Shown here: positions 10,957 through 24,147 of the stretch, piece after piece
How the letters are laid out: every line of letters starts with the position of its first letter
Position numbering within the stretch: position 1 is the stretch's first letter
Source: Cryphonectria parasitica EP155
Lineage: Eukaryota > Ascomycota > Sordariomycetes > Diaporthales > Cryphonectriaceae
DNA: 64,000 bases
Assembly: GCF_011745365.1 (NCBI RefSeq)
Contig: NW_024468916.1
Span: 975,630-1,039,629 of the forward strand
Direction of reading: 5' to 3'
Made by a program: the position numbers and the translations under genes
Notes under the pieces: generated by a model
Databases searched by the model: none
Told to the model about the DNA's origin: nothing
What the model saw: only the letters and a program-made list of their open reading frames with translations

Positions 10957-13340
10957 TTAGTGCTTCGCAACAACACCATGCGCGTCCGCCTGGGCCGTGA
11001 TCCTCTTCTTGTAATCGGCCACGGTGCCGTCAAACTTCTCGACCGTGCCGTTCTCGCACACCCACAGGCTGGTGCATACAGTTTGCAGCATGGTCACGTC
11101 GTGGCTGACCATCAGCACACCACCCTCAAACTCCCGCAGGGCGTCGGAGAGGGCATCCATGGCCTCAATGTCGAGGTGGTTGGACGGCTCGTCGAGGACG
11201 AGGATCTGCGGGTTCGTCAGGGCCAGACAGGCAAAGGCGACACGAGACTTTTGACCTCCGGACAGCAGGCCCATCTTCTGCAGGCCGGTGGTGCCTGTGA
11301 TGCCAAAGGCGCCGAGGGTGCGGCGGTACTCCTCGTCGGTCTTGCCCGGGTAGTTCTTGGCCATGAAGGAGACGGCGGACGTGGTGAGGTCGAGGGCGTC
11401 GACGTGGTGCTGGGCGAAGAAGCCGACACGGAGGCGGGGGTGCTGCGTGATGAGGCCCGACGAGGGGCTGAGCTTGCCGATGAGCAGTTTGAGCACGGTC
11501 GTCTTGCCGGCACCGTTGGGGCCCACGATGCCGATGCGGCTGTCGAGCTGCACGTCCAGGTCCACATTGCGCAGCAGGATCTTGTCGGGCGAGTAGCCAA
11601 AGGTGACGCCCGACATCTGCACGATGGGCGGCGAGAGCTTCTCGACTTCTGGGAACTTGAAGTGCACGCTGTACTCGGCCTCGGGCGCCTCGAGCACCGG
11701 CATGCGCTCGAGCTTCTTGATGCGGGACTGCGCCTCGGACGACTTGGCCGCGTTGTAGCGGAACTTGTCGATGAAGGCCTGCAGGTGGGCGCGCTCGGCC
11801 ATCTGCTTCTCGTACTCCCGCTTGGCCGTCTTCTTGCGCTCCTCCTTGGTCGCGTAGAAGGAGGCGAAGTTGGCTCCCCGGTAGTAGTCGAGGCGCTGGC
11901 TGTGCTGGTGGATAATATCTGTGGCCACCTCGTCCAGGAAAGCCCTGTCGTGGGAGACAACGAGCACCGTGCTGGGGTAGCCTTGTAGGTAGTTCGACAG
12001 GAAGGTGATGGAGGGGACGTCCAACATGTTGGACGGTTCGTCGAGAAGCAAGAGGTCGGGCTCACAGAAGAGCGCCCTGGCGAGCGCGAGACGCATGCGC
12101 CAACCACCGGAGAAGGTCTTGGTGGCGAACTGCTGTCGTTCTGGCGAGAAGCCCAGACCGGCCAGGATGCTGGCTGCTCTTGATTCCGCCTTGTCTGACT
12201 CCATTTCTGCAAGCTTGGCCTGGACGTCGACAAGTTTCTGGTCCTGGGCCTCGCGATCACGGTCTAATCTCGCTGCGTCTTGTGATGTGTCTGCCATGGT
12301 AGACCTCTGCTCTTCTATCTCGGCCAATTTCCTCGTGATTTCCTGCGTCCTCATTGTCAGAATACCACAATATCACCTGAATAATCTGAGATGGTGGAGA
12401 GAAGGGGGAAATACTTACAGCCTCATCCCTCAAAAGCACCTTCCGCCACACGTCTGCGTCAAGGACAGCTTGTATCGCGGGAGTATCGTCACCAGTGATC
12501 TATAGACAAGGTCAGTCTGTCTGTTTCCAAGCAGTTCGGGTGGGACTTTCGACGTACCTCTTGCTCGACGTGAAGAATAGAGATATGCGTAGGGATGGGG
12601 ACCTCTCTGCGAGACAGGGCTCGCAGCAACGTAGATTTACCAACACCGTTGTTACCGACCAGACCATAACGATGGCCGTACGCCAGGGTAAATGTTGTAT
12701 CCGTCAGGATTCTCTGGCCACCAATGGAAACGTCAATGTTGTCGATCTTGATGTCCTTGGACTTGCCACCAGAGCCGACACTCTGCAGTGGATTGACAGC
12801 CATGTAGAACTCTTCATAAGACTGGGTCGAGTCTGGCTGGTCGAGCAGCCGCGAGGCCTCATACTCGACCGTCTTGAAGGTCTTCTTCTGCTGTTTTGCG
12901 GCGATCTTCCGCTCTGCCTTCTCCAGCTTCTTGCGGTCAACCTTGGACTCCACCTTCCTGGCGTTCGCAGCCTCGAGGTCCACAGCACCGGTAGCCACCG
13001 CCAAGGTAGATGACATGGTGTTCTGGGCGCCGACCTGGATGGTCTGGTCCAACCTCCGCACCGTAGGGCCCATTCGCTCCGCGGACCCAGTGGCCTCGTC
13101 ATATTTGGTAACCCATTTCTCCACCAGCTCCCGGATCAGGTCCTGTTTCTTGGCGTCTGCATTGCCCGAGGCGGAGAGGAGCAGCTCCGTCACGACAGAG
13201 GCGGCCTCGGCGAGCGGAGACGGGCCGGCCTGGTCCTCGTCACCAGCCCAGGAGGTTGAGGCATGTGTGAGATAGCCAGCCGAGTACTCGGAAACGACCG
13301 GGTCGATGTTGGGAATGATGGATCTAATTTCGGACTCCAT
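10957..13340 (-). CDS. GCN20: GCN20-type ABC-F ATPase (translation control)
   Basis: GCN20 partners GCN1 on ribosomes to activate the eIF2alpha kinase GCN2 under amino-acid starvation. Exons on the minus strand are 13340-12558, 12499-12419 and 12342-10957. The introns are 58 and 76 bases, both phase 0. The product is 749 residues, close to the 752 of yeast Gcn20. A ~190-residue N-terminal region precedes two ABC cassettes. First cassette: Walker A GNNGVGKS 229-236, signature FSGGW from 365, Walker B LLLLDEPS with Asp389/Glu390. Second: Walker A GPNGAGKT 562-569, signature LSGGQ 648-652, Walker B with Asp672/Glu673. There are no membrane segments, as expected for ABC-F. The linker between the cassettes is charged and helical. 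The first Walker B is followed by SNMLD instead of SNHLD. The start ATG at 13340 begins MESEIRS. Confidence 0.95.
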
Positions 13341-16300
13341 GGTGGAATTCTTGGTGGAAGAGGTCCCCGTAAGGATGCGCTGAGAATAGGACTTCTGCCT
13401 TGCTGCAGTATGCTGGAGGTCGGATGAGCTCGTGGTGGGGTGGACCGCTAGGTGAGCAGAATGAGACTGTAGGAGACACACTGGGACTCCAATTACAACA
13501 GCATATAACGCTTAACCAAGCTCCGGGTTACGAGCGTGTCCCTGGAGTGGTGGTGATCTTGGCTCACGGCTGCTGCTCTCTCCCGTTTTCTTCGCTTTCT
13601 TTCCTTGGATTTCTCTGCCAACTTCGGCTGAACACAGCTTCTCAGTGTCTGGTGTTCCGATATGTGCAAAATGATACGGTTCGTCGTCGGTCCAGGTACA
13701 ATCAGTCACTTCTCCAGTGACTTATCGTGGCCCTCTTGGAGTTCAGGTTCAATGTTGGATGAGGTTGAGTTTGAGAGGCTGTTGCCCCACGTGGGGCTAT
13801 TACAGATATGGCATAGTAGCGATTTGCTGTCCAGTAGCCGCATGGACGCATCGTTGAGCACAGAACATAGACAAGCACGCACTCGGCACCTTCCATCCCA
13901 ACCCAGTGACAGTTAAAAAACCATCTCGTCGTTTCTCTGCTTCAACTACCAACCAGCTAGCTAAGCACACTTTCCCATCCAACCACGCCCTCACAACGGC
14001 AACTCCTTGGCGCCAGCGAACGACCCCTGAAATGTTGACAGCTGCCGTCACCACCAGGCCAGATTGCGGTCGTTCATCCGCTTGAATTCAGCTGCCGCCC
14101 GTCGTCAGATCCCTGCCACAAGTGTCTTAGCAGTGGCGCACGCCAACCGGCGGGTCCCTCGAATTCGCTTCGAGTCGATGGGCTTGATCATATTACGTGC
14201 AGCAAGCCTAGAGAGTCTGCCACAACCTCGTCACTTGTCATCCGCAGATACTTCCTTAATCGGGCATTGTTTGGTCGCCGACGAGTCCCTCTCTCAAAGG
14301 GCGCGGCCAGCCACCCGCAAAACCTAACCCAGGAAGCTTTGCCCAGCGACGACCCAGGTGTGCCAAGAAGAACGCCTCACGGCGCAGACGCCAATACGAA
14401 GCAGGCTTAGCCCTCGTCGCGTGCAGCCGCGTCTAGCAGGGACCTCGCGTCCCACAGTCTGACCAATAATGGCGTGCTCGCCTGGTCGTGACAGATGGAT
14501 GGGAGATCCCAGGCTGCTGTTGGAGCAAGGCACATCACATCTACCCCAACCGAACCAATCACCCAATCTGATGGCTGCATCGGCTCATGACGCAAGTCCT
14601 CCAGAGTTGCATCCTTGCTGCAAAAGGATGACGATCAGCCCGCAGACGCAGAGCGTTGCTATTTACGTCCTACATGCTCGATCTCCCAGTCTATCGGATA
14701 CTCGGTCTTGAACCAACGACAAGTCGTACCTGCAGGGCTGCAGAATATACGACGTGGGAAATTCAAGCACATCTGTGGCTCGTGCATGGCATTTTGTGGC
14801 GCTCTGATCTGGCCGAGAGAGCCCCGAGTAAATTCGGCCTTGGGAGGAATAACAAACAACATCCACCCCCGCCAAAGGACGATCTGTCTCGTCTCAGCTT
14901 ATGCCGTGATATCCCTGTTTCCACACACCCACCAGCACGCGCTGGGACCTGGCTTCCTCAGGAGCCATTGTTCGCCGAGGCCCTCAAGTTCCTCTCCTGA
15001 TCGCTTTCCCACCCCGCATCTTATACGAAGGGAATCCCTGGATGAATCCATCAAGACCAGAACTCAATTGACCAATGTCAGGGCTCAGCAACGATCATAC
15101 GGCTTCTCAAGATATGACTATATCAAATTACTACTATTGACACAAACACACCTGCACTCTGCCTTGCTGACACGTACCATAGAACAGCAGTGTTCAGTCA
15201 GGATAACCCAGCAGCGGTGTGCGGTTCGGCGTGACCTCGTCGCATCTCGACCATCGATAATCCCATGCATACTCACAGTAGCGCCAACTTTGTTTTGGTC
15301 TTCTGGGATGCAACGAGAAGACAACGCAGATGCTGCTGCTGTTGCTTCTGGGCCGTATTGTCTTCCTTTGGGGGATTGTTTTCATTCTATTTTATTACAT
15401 TTTCCTTCTGAAGCCTAGGGCTGGGGCGCGGACAAGGTGTTCCGGTGATGTGACGTCGAGGAACCAAGGCTAGATCTGACCCTTTGTGAAGACCAGCCAA
15501 GCTCGTTCTCGTTTCCAACACTTCCGTCGTGCGATCCCCGCTCTTGGGCCTGCTAGCCATCGGGCAGGGCAGCCTTGGTCACACAGAGGAGGATGCCAGA
15601 GCTAGAAGGAAAGCTTTCAGGGCTACACCACATACAAACATCCATACATACATACAAGTCCTCATCTTGGAGATTGTCGGGTTATTCTTTCGGCGCAGCT
15701 CCCCCGTTCTAACTTTAGCAGCCGAAAGATCCTCGGGTGGAGACCACGGAGGTTGCCTTCCTTCCGGACTCAATAAATCGCGGCTTAAAAAGAGATCGAA
15801 CATGGGCGTTCGAGACTCGAGCGCTTGGACCTCCCTTTCTTTAACCCGACTGGTTGAAGATTCATCGCGCAGCACATTCCTCCGCATCAGGTCGACAGGG
15901 AGGCACATATTTGAGGAGTTGTGATTGAAAAATTTGAACGCAGGGCGGGTGTGTGATGTCCGCCAGGAGCAAGGCCACGAGCCTTGCAAGGCCCTTGAGG
16001 GTCAGTCAGTCTCTCACACGCTTGGCATCAGCCCAACAGTTCCCTTAGCACACACAGACCCCACGCCTGTGCTTTTTTGGAGACACCCCTTGGAGCTGTT
16101 GACAAGATGCTGTTTTGTCAGCCACGCCTTCCTTCTCCTCTCTCGTGGATAAAATTTTGCAAAATTAGCAGCAACACCTTGTCACCTCGACGAGCCTAGC
16201 CCAGGAACTTGTGAGCGGACACGAGCCAGGCTCGGTCTGGTGCCGATCCGTGGCGTTGCAGTCGTGTGTGGCGCCATATCTTCTTCCACGGACGTCTCAG

Positions 16301-18973
16301 CAGAATCCCGATATACTTTTGTATCAGCCGAGCCCGTCATGATTTGAGACATGGAGAGGATTTCAGCCATCAGTTTTTCTCCCCAGGCTTCCATGCCCGA
16401 CAGGATTCCGTTGTCATGACGACTTACCTGTGGCGTCCGTACCTGCGGTGGGGCGTCTCGTAGCCGCCTGCTTCAATGCATGCATGTGTGGGCAACATGC
16501 AGGCGCGGAGTTTTTCCCCAAGCACCAATCCCCTGTCTGACATTGGCTCGGTTGCCTGCCTCGCTTGGCCAACCTTCCATATAGTGATTGCAGAGACGTC
16601 AGCAACACAAATTTCCGGGCTGCAGAGAGGCGCTGGCGGCAGCGGCCGCGCCTGGCCTGCGTGCATCCGCCATGTGCGACGAGCCTTCTGTTGGGAATGC
16701 CAGGGGGGGGAAAGAAGCTGTAATAGGCTCACGACGATGCCCTTGCGTCTTTTTGATCGGCTCAGCAAAAGTTCCGGTGGGATCTTGTCCCCCTTCAAAT
16801 TAATAATTCATCTAATTATCTGCAAGGCTGCTTCCTCCTGCGCAAGGGCGAGGTTTGCCATCCTATGCCCCCACAGTTCTAATCCGAAACAATGGAATGG
16901 CGGGGAGATGTGGAGGCTGGGCGAGACAAGACCCCACCCCGACTGGGCAGAAAGATCAAATCTTGCCTCTACCACGGTAGCCGGGTGCCGAGGGTCCTGC
17001 TCGCGACATTTAATCTTGGAGAACAGAGACAACTGCTTGACGAGGACAGTTTCTCGAACACACAATGTGCCTCTCTCTCTATCTCTGCCTGCATGGAACA
17101 AGAAAAGTGAGCTGTCACGTGAGACAGAACCAGGAGAATGCAGTGAGCAAGTGAAGTGGGTGGCCAACACTGATGCTGACATAAATGCAAAGCCCCCGCG
17201 CCCACCATGACTGCCGGACAGCATCGGAGCGGCGGGTCGCCGTCGCGGGGACGGGAGCCCGCTTTGGCCATTTCTAGCTCCTTGCTGCCTTCGTTTTGCC
17301 TTGTGAAAATCCTTGCCTCCCTGTGGGGGGAGACGAATGGCGATTTCGTTTCCGATAGCAGGTTCAATATTGTCCGATGATCCACACCACTCTCACTCGT
17401 TACCTTCGACTGGCTGCAAAGTTAAAAGATGAGAGGTTTGCTTTTTTGGTCTTTGGTGAGACGCAAGGGCTCTCCGCGTCCCTTGCCTTCCGGGCCCCGG
17501 GGGAGCTGATCGTTTCGTACTGCTGCGTACTAAGAGCTTGGGGGGGGGGGGGGTGGGTGGCTGGGCCGATGAGTGATGAGCGAGAAACTCCACACCAGCA
17601 TCATATATCTGAGGGAGCCTCGAATCGATTCTCTGGGGAAAAGATCAACATCCCGAGAGAAACCGACTATAGCGTACTGTACACTATAGAGTGACGGTGA
17701 TGAAGCGGAGGGCGGAGAGCTCCCCTTGCGTTGCGAGACGAGCTTGAGACGAAAAGACGACCAGGCCGAAAAAGTCATCCATCCGATGCTGTAACGACGC
17801 TTGCCAAAGACCCTGCTACCGCCCCCATGGCGAGCATGTTTCTTTTCTTTCTTAATTGCCTCAATACCGGACTGCGGTTGAGTTGCAGAGACGGCCATGA
17901 CTGGCTGACAGCTGCTGTGAGCCTCATTATGCGGGTGTAACCGCGTCGCTGTGTGACGCTGACACTGCCCCTCGCCGGCGGGGTGACCAGGGGTAGAAGA
18001 ACAGAGCGATTTCTTGCAACACAATCATGCGATGCGGCGGTCAAGAGATAGATGCCAGGTCCACTGCTCTTCCTCTTCTTCCTCGTCCTCCTCCTTCTCC
18101 TGCTGCTGCTGCTGCTACAAGACTGATGTGAAAGGGGCAGACGGATGGTTTGTAACCGTGACAGCCGGGGGGTGCGAAGGGATGTCACAGAGAGGCATCA
18201 CTGACAGGCGGTCCTGCGCGCATGTTCGGTTTCGTGCCTCTCTCTCTCTCTCTCTCCCCCGCCCCCCCCCCTAGTGTGAGCCGAGTTGGTTTCTCCTACA
18301 CGTGCAGCGAGACCTATGCGAGGTGTATGTAGCTACCATGCAGATGTGGGCAGGGGTTGTTTTCCATCTCTCGTCAATCGGAAAAAGAAAAAAAGAAGAA
18401 AAGAAGGGAGGGAAGGACGAAAGAGGAAAAGAAGCAGAAACCCAAAGCAACCCCCTCATCCACCCCAGGGCGAATGACGAAGTCGACCACAGATCGTGGC
18501 CATACTACGTTGCTGCCGCCTGCACGCACAGCGCACAAAGCAAATAAGTGTACCGCCTACCCGACGATCCCGTTGTGCTCTCTTGTCCTTGAATGGCTTC
18601 GTGAGGCGGGGTCAAACGGAGATGCCGGTCTCCATTCTGGAGCGAACGAGGAGTGGTTGGACAAAATAAAATCAAAAATCAACCCAAAAAAACCTTGTTT
18701 GGTCTTGGTATCTGAAGCCTTATTTTTTCTTCTTTCTTTTCCTTGGATTTATACTTTCCTTTCTGTCCCGTGATCGTTTGTCCAGCCTGCGTCGTATCAT
18801 CACTTGGCTTGATCTGGGAGGTGAAAGTGAGAGGGAAAGAGATATGTTTTCCACGTGATCTTGCGGAGACGAACAAGACGAGGGTTTCACAAAGTCATTC
18901 TGCAACATATATACATATAATATAGATAGATATACGTATATATATATCTTTTGGTGATACCAGGCTAGCTGGC

Positions 18974-18980
<7 letters not shown>

Positions 18981-19015
<35 letters not shown>
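18981..19015. repeat. (AC)n microsatellite
   Basis: About 17 uninterrupted AC units, preceded by an A/T-rich tract at 18906-18948. Confidence 0.95.
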
Positions 19016-19017
<2 letters not shown>

Positions 19018-19473
19018 TACACACACACCTCTTTCTAGCTGCGGTGGAGCATTGCTCCTGAAAAGAAAGGGAAAGAAAAATACAAGATGAGGACCGAGCA
19101 CGACCGTTCAGCTAGGCTAACCTCTGTCACAGCCGTCGTCGCTCTAGTGCTGCCCGTGGGTTTGCACGATGTGAGCTGAACTGCCACATCCAGCCCTGTC
19201 CCGTTGCCGGGGCCTTTTTTTTTCTTCCCAGGTGGTTTTTTTTAGTATGGTTAGAACCGGGTCAGCCTTTTGCCACGGCACCAAACCATGCACGTACGTA
19301 CGTATGTATATATGTATGTATGAGAAGGAGGGGGGGAGAGAGAGATCCGTCATTTACAGTACGTTTGACCATAGTAGTAAAAACTATGGGTCCTACCAAA
19401 GTTTAATACAGCCGCTCCTTGCTTCGCTGCACTGGCGGGGGGCCGCGAGACCGTGCAGAGAAAACGGAGGTTA

Positions 19474-19482
<9 letters not shown>

Positions 19483-19511
<29 letters not shown>
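19483..19511. repeat. (GA)n microsatellite
   Basis: About 14 GA units with one early interruption, in the gene-poor interval. Confidence 0.9.
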
Positions 19512-19513
<2 letters not shown>

Positions 19514-22083
19514 TGGAAGCGCCCTGTTGGAAGGTTTTACGAATCTCAGCTGCCCAGCCTACTAAGCTCGAGCAGGTCTCTTAGCTCCGGTATTATGAAC
19601 TCGCATCTCCGGGCCATCATGGCGAGGCTGCCAGTGGAGTTTGCGGGGGCTAAGTGGGAGAGGAGCGAGGGAGTTTCGTCGTCTTTCTTGGACGAAGCAA
19701 GGGCCGGCCGGCCCTTGTCCGGGCTGGGGGGGGGGGTTATGGTAGTGTGTCACGGAAATCTTTCAATGGTCGTACCGGGAGAGAGCAAACCTGTGCTGGA
19801 AACCACTCATTTTTGAACGAAAAGAAATAGAGAGAAAGAGGGGGGGGAGGGTTATGAGATCTCGATTGGGATTTCCTGCTTGATTTTTCCTCATTCTCCA
19901 TCTTCTGCCCTTCTCCCCTTTCCCAGTCCCATCATTATGTTGCCTAGCTTGGTACGGTATTTTCTAAATGGCATGATGTGGCAGTCTTGAGCTAGCCCAG
20001 ACGTGGTCCACATTGCGGTGTTCGTGATGTCCAGGCATGCCGGGCTCATCCAATGGCACCTGACCTGCCCCATAACTTAAGTACTTAGTTGAACAGGTGG
20101 ACTTGGCCATGTGTGTGCATTGTTCAGGTTTTTGGTTTTGTTTTTTCCTTTTCGGTCAGAAAAGTCCTTGCTTCTTCCATCCCCACCACTAACCCCGGCC
20201 AAGTCTCCCTTCGCCCATCCACATGAACACTGACACACAAGCAGAGGATCCTGTCTGCCAACTCATCGTTCATGGCGTCACTCTGGCGGGCTGTCGGCAG
20301 TATGTCATGGACGGGGGCCGACCCTGCTTGGGTCGCTGAGGTGATGGGGATGCGGCCTGTTCAGGCCTTTCCGAAACCAGCAGGGCCAGCTGTGTTCTGT
20401 TCTTGCGGTGTGGGGAGTTGTATACATCTGTTGTACTAGCAGTAGTGGGAGGGTGTGTGGTTGATCACGTCTTCTACTCCAGCAAAGAAGGAGGGGAGGG
20501 AACTAGTATTCAAACCTCGAGATTGGCCGAGATTTGACTGGGCAATGGTGGTCCTTTTTTTGGTTGCTGGGAACAAGAAATCCCATAGGTCTCAGCCTGG
20601 TTCGCGCTAGCATCTAAGTGGGGGCTCTTTTTTTGCTTTGTTATTTTTCTCTTCTCCTTGCTTTGACCTTGAAAAAGCAAGATCGAGAAAAGAGAGGAAA
20701 TTCAAGCTTTCTTTGGCCGCAAAGGAGGGTGAGATAGAAAGGAAGAAAAGGCGGGTGGTGAGTGGACGAGAGGCAGGGGGGAATCCACCCGATGACGCGC
20801 GTGAGTGGCTGCTGCTACTGAGTCCCCAGCCAGCCCAGCCTGCTGCATTACTTGCCGTCGTTATGCAGGAGAGATGCGTGCTGTAGGATCAAGGGTGGGA
20901 GAGCCCACAGCCAACGGTATGTGAGAGATGGGATCGTGTCTGAGCCAGGGCATATGCATATGCCCGCGCCCATGGTGTATGACTCCTACGTAAGAGGATG
21001 TCTCGTACTGCGTGCTTTTGCTGCTTCTTCTTCTTTCCCTCCGCCTTCTGGCCGCCTGTTGTCTTGCGTCTCATGCGTGAAATCCTGTGCTCAGGTACAA
21101 GTTTTAAGACAAGGCAGGGCGTAATTGTTTCCAGGGCTTGCAGTTGGTCAGATTTTACATAAACTGGTACTTGAGAGAAAATTTCCGATCCCGCGATACC
21201 AGGAATAAGCTGGTCCCTCACTCTCCCTCGGCCCACAGAGGAATGAAGGTTTGATGGGCTGTCATGTCAACGGGCCGTTCGTGGTTTGTTGTTTTGTTGT
21301 TATTTGGGGGTGATAGACTAAGCCATCACCTTCGAGGCTCTGCTGTGTGAGATGACATGCTTGAACCTTGGTCCTGGTCGCGTACCTAGAAGAAAGAGAA
21401 GAAAAAAACATGTCTCTCATGTTTCACAGCGAGGCTCTTGAGATTTCTGGGACCCGCCCCAGCATGTTTCCCGTCCTGGCATGGTGCTGTTGTCTTTGTG
21501 GCGCGGGATCCCTGTAATTGTTTGTGTACTTATAGGTAAAATATCTGGGCGGGCCATGGCGCGAAGGAAAGAGCTAGGTGATGGCGCGCTAGGCTGCCAG
21601 TGGGGCATCTCTCAGTACCTGACCCGTGCTTGGGGAGACAGCGTTTATCCAGGTATCTGCTTACCTACCACCAGCTTGTTCCCTCTCTTTTCGTTTGTGC
21701 TTATAGTCCGTACTCCTGCCTGAACGGGGCCCTGTTTCCCGAAAATCCCAGCGCCCACCTCCGCCGCCCATTTTCCACCAGACATTTAGCCAACTGCTAC
21801 TGCACTGTTGCTGTACCATTTACTACGTAGTAGTACCATAGGACTGGACTTGTTTCTCAAACAACCCCCCCGCGTGCACAGCTCGCATCGACAGGAATGC
21901 GACGCCAGCAAGCAAGGGCTTCCGTCCCGAGTTACACTGCGCTGTGCCATAGTAATTGACTAGCTGATAGGGGATAACACCTCGTTAGATAGGAAGACAA
22001 GGAAGCGAAGAAGATACAAAAACTGTATAGTCATTTGAACCTGCCGCTCCGTTGCCTTGGGAGAGGGCCGCCAGCCGCCAGCC

Positions 22084-22091
<8 letters not shown>

Positions 22092-22123
<32 letters not shown>
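22092..22123. repeat. (GA)n microsatellite
   Basis: About 16 uninterrupted GA units, followed closely by GTAC-rich short palindromes. Confidence 0.9.
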
Positions 22124-22125
<2 letters not shown>

Positions 22126-22389
22126 TCGAGTTCAGACTACTTAGTACTGTATACTCTACATAGCACAGAATTAGTAGGAATACCATAGTAAAAAGTACTG
22201 CGGGATACATGCCGCTACGGGATATCACCCATGCTCTTCGGTAGGGTGGGGCCTGGTCGCGCCTGGGTGAGTAACGTATACGGCGGTATATGCAGTACCA
22301 GCAGCCCCTTGTTTGATCTTCGTGCTGGCGCCTATCTGGACCGGGCTTGCCCTAGGCACACTGGCACAGTAGTTCCAGAGTGTGTGTGC

Positions 22390-22412
22390 GCCTGTGCCTG
22401 TGCCTGTGCCTG
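22390..22412. repeat. Tandem hexamer CCTGTG, about four copies
   Basis: Four consecutive near-perfect CCTGTG units are seen directly. They are outside any supported coding region. Confidence 0.8.
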
Positions 22413-22549
22413 GCTTGTGCACGACATTACTGGAAATGACCACTTCCAAGCCAAGGAACGCGGGACACTCGACCGATTCCAAAACCCAGAAAATCTCCGC
22501 CTAATGCCACAAAAACAAATCTATCTCGACTCGGCAGGATTGTGGTTTA

Positions 22550-24147
22550 GATCTTGATCTCGACTCTCTTTGAGAACCCCAGCCCGCACGAGCTGTCGAT
22601 CCTGTCCGATCCAAACCCCTCCGCCTCGTATTTTATCTCTCTCTCTCTTTTTTTTTATGTTCATGTCCTCCCTCAGAACAAATTCAATCCCTCTTCCAAA
22701 ACAACCTTATCTCGACCCTATCCTGACGACTATTACCACCACACCACCACCACCACTACCACTACCACCAGCATCCTGGACCGTAACTGGTGTGTTGTAT
22801 CCGAACTAGACCAGTTAACCGTCGATCCATACCAACCACTCCAACCAAACCTCACTCGACAAGCGGCAGCAGCAGCCACAACCACATCCACCACCAGCCA
22901 GGACGACGGCCCCCCCTCGTACCCCTTCTTCTTCCTCCGTCCCAAAACACTCGCTACGCCGTCTTCTCCTGCATGCAGCCTTAGCAGCGACCAGCGGCAC
23001 CCTGTCCCTTTCCTTCTGATTGCTTGCTCAGCTGTTGTCCACAAGACCGCCGGCAGGATCTGGATCTGACAGGGACTCCACTGCTTCCTTGTGGACCCGC
23101 GGATACCTAATCATAGCGCAGATTTCCGCCCTGTGGCCTTGTACCTTTCACTCGTCCAGGTATGTCCCAGTCGGTCCAGTTCACTCTTGAGTGCTGGAAC
23201 AATTGTTGCTGCTACTATGCTACTATTACTCTATCCATCCAAACACCATCCCTGACGTTCCCCCCCTCGCTCAGCTGCCACTCCTACTACCACCACCACC
23301 ACCAATACCTCCTACTCCTCCTCCTCCTCCTCCTCCTCCTCCTACTTCCTTCTCTCTCGACTCAACTTCCGTTCTCTCACTCTCACGAGTGTTTACTCTT
23401 CAACAATCTTTTTGTTTTCTTGTTCTTTCCCCCCCCTTTCCCTCCGTCTTTTCTTTCCTTTCTTTTTTTTCCCCTTCCCTTCCCTTGCACTGCAGGTCTC
23501 TTGGCAGCCGTCACCGCCCGGCGTGCCCTGGCCTCCTTCGATCGTTGCCTCATTCGCCTTCCCTCCCTCACCTCCCGAGACAACGCATTAAAATCCACAT
23601 ATCCTCTCTCGAGTCGATTCCTCCTCCCTCTTCCCCACCCTAGCCAGTAAGAAGCCTCCCTTCCCTGAGTTGCCAGCAGCTCCTCCCCATCATCGTACAT
23701 TGCATTGCATTGCCTGCATTACTGCTTGCTCCTCGAGTCGAATCACTCCAAATCCACCCCCTGCTGTGGGTCGTCCCTGACTGTCCCTGGCCGCTGACAC
23801 AGACGAGCCGCAGCACAGCACAGCACACCAGCAGCCACGCCCACACTGCCGTGGAGCACACCAGCAGCAGGAGCACCAATTGATCGGTTGCAGGAGCACG
23901 CTGGTCCCATTTCTGCTTTGTTCACACTTCGATACTCGGAGAACGTGACTGAGCCTCAATTTCAACCTGGGCCACGAAATTGAACCCCTCGCCCCCGTCA
24001 GCGATATTCCTCCTCCCCTCCCTTTCTCTCGAGTGGACAATGCCATGACGATGCGAATCACGACCGCCGCGAGATCCCGATTCCCTTCAGCCCCGCCCCC
24101 TTCTCACGACGGCTTGGCCTCGTCCAGATAATCTGCACCAGACCAAG
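22550..24147 (+). promoter_or_regulatory. Long pyrimidine-rich promoter/leader of the 1120-residue protein gene
   Basis: About 1.6 kb upstream of the ATG at 24148 is rich in C and T, with CTC repeats at 23315-23342, ACC repeats around 22735-22770 and T/C runs near 23420-23480. Such CT-rich stretches are common before transcription starts in filamentous fungi. Open frames here (for example at 22554 and 23162) are low-complexity Pro/Ser/Leu strings and not credible proteins. Several upstream ATGs exist, so translation could be modulated if the leader is this long; the transcription start is unknown. Confidence 0.45.

Larger units (their letters stand above)
13341..24147. other. Gene-poor region (about 10.8 kb) rich in simple repeats
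   Basis: No open frame here shows a recognisable domain, and none can be joined into a credible gene. The first few hundred bases are the GCN20 promoter. Simple repeats include a G14 run at 17540, an A/T-rich tract 18906-18948, (AC)n 18981-19015, GTAC/GTAT repeats 19292-19322, (GA)n 19483-19511 and 22092-22123, and (CCTGTG)n 22390-22412. One exact TACCATAGTA sits at 22181 and a perfect 12-base palindrome at 21821-21832. From about 22550 to 24147 the sequence is C/T-rich and probably belongs to the leader of the next gene. Confidence 0.6.

Noticed and set aside
10831..11988. A 385-codon plus-strand frame opposite GCN20
   Set aside because: It mirrors the ABC coding sequence; the minus-strand frame holds all Walker and signature motifs.
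11217..12260. A 347-codon frame on the minus strand, offset from GCN20
   Set aside because: It is a frame-shifted shadow made of Ser/Arg/Pro strings within the true GCN20 exon.
14615..15418. A 267-codon plus-strand frame in the gene-poor interval
   Set aside because: Composition is random-looking, there is no domain or hydrophobic pattern, and no matching splice structure.
16476..17210. A 244-codon plus-strand frame
   Set aside because: There is no domain, and overlapping frames on both strands are equally open; it is probably chance.
22554..23069. A 171-codon plus-strand frame with poly-Thr
   Set aside because: It lies in the CT/ACC-rich leader of the 24148 gene and translates simple repeats.
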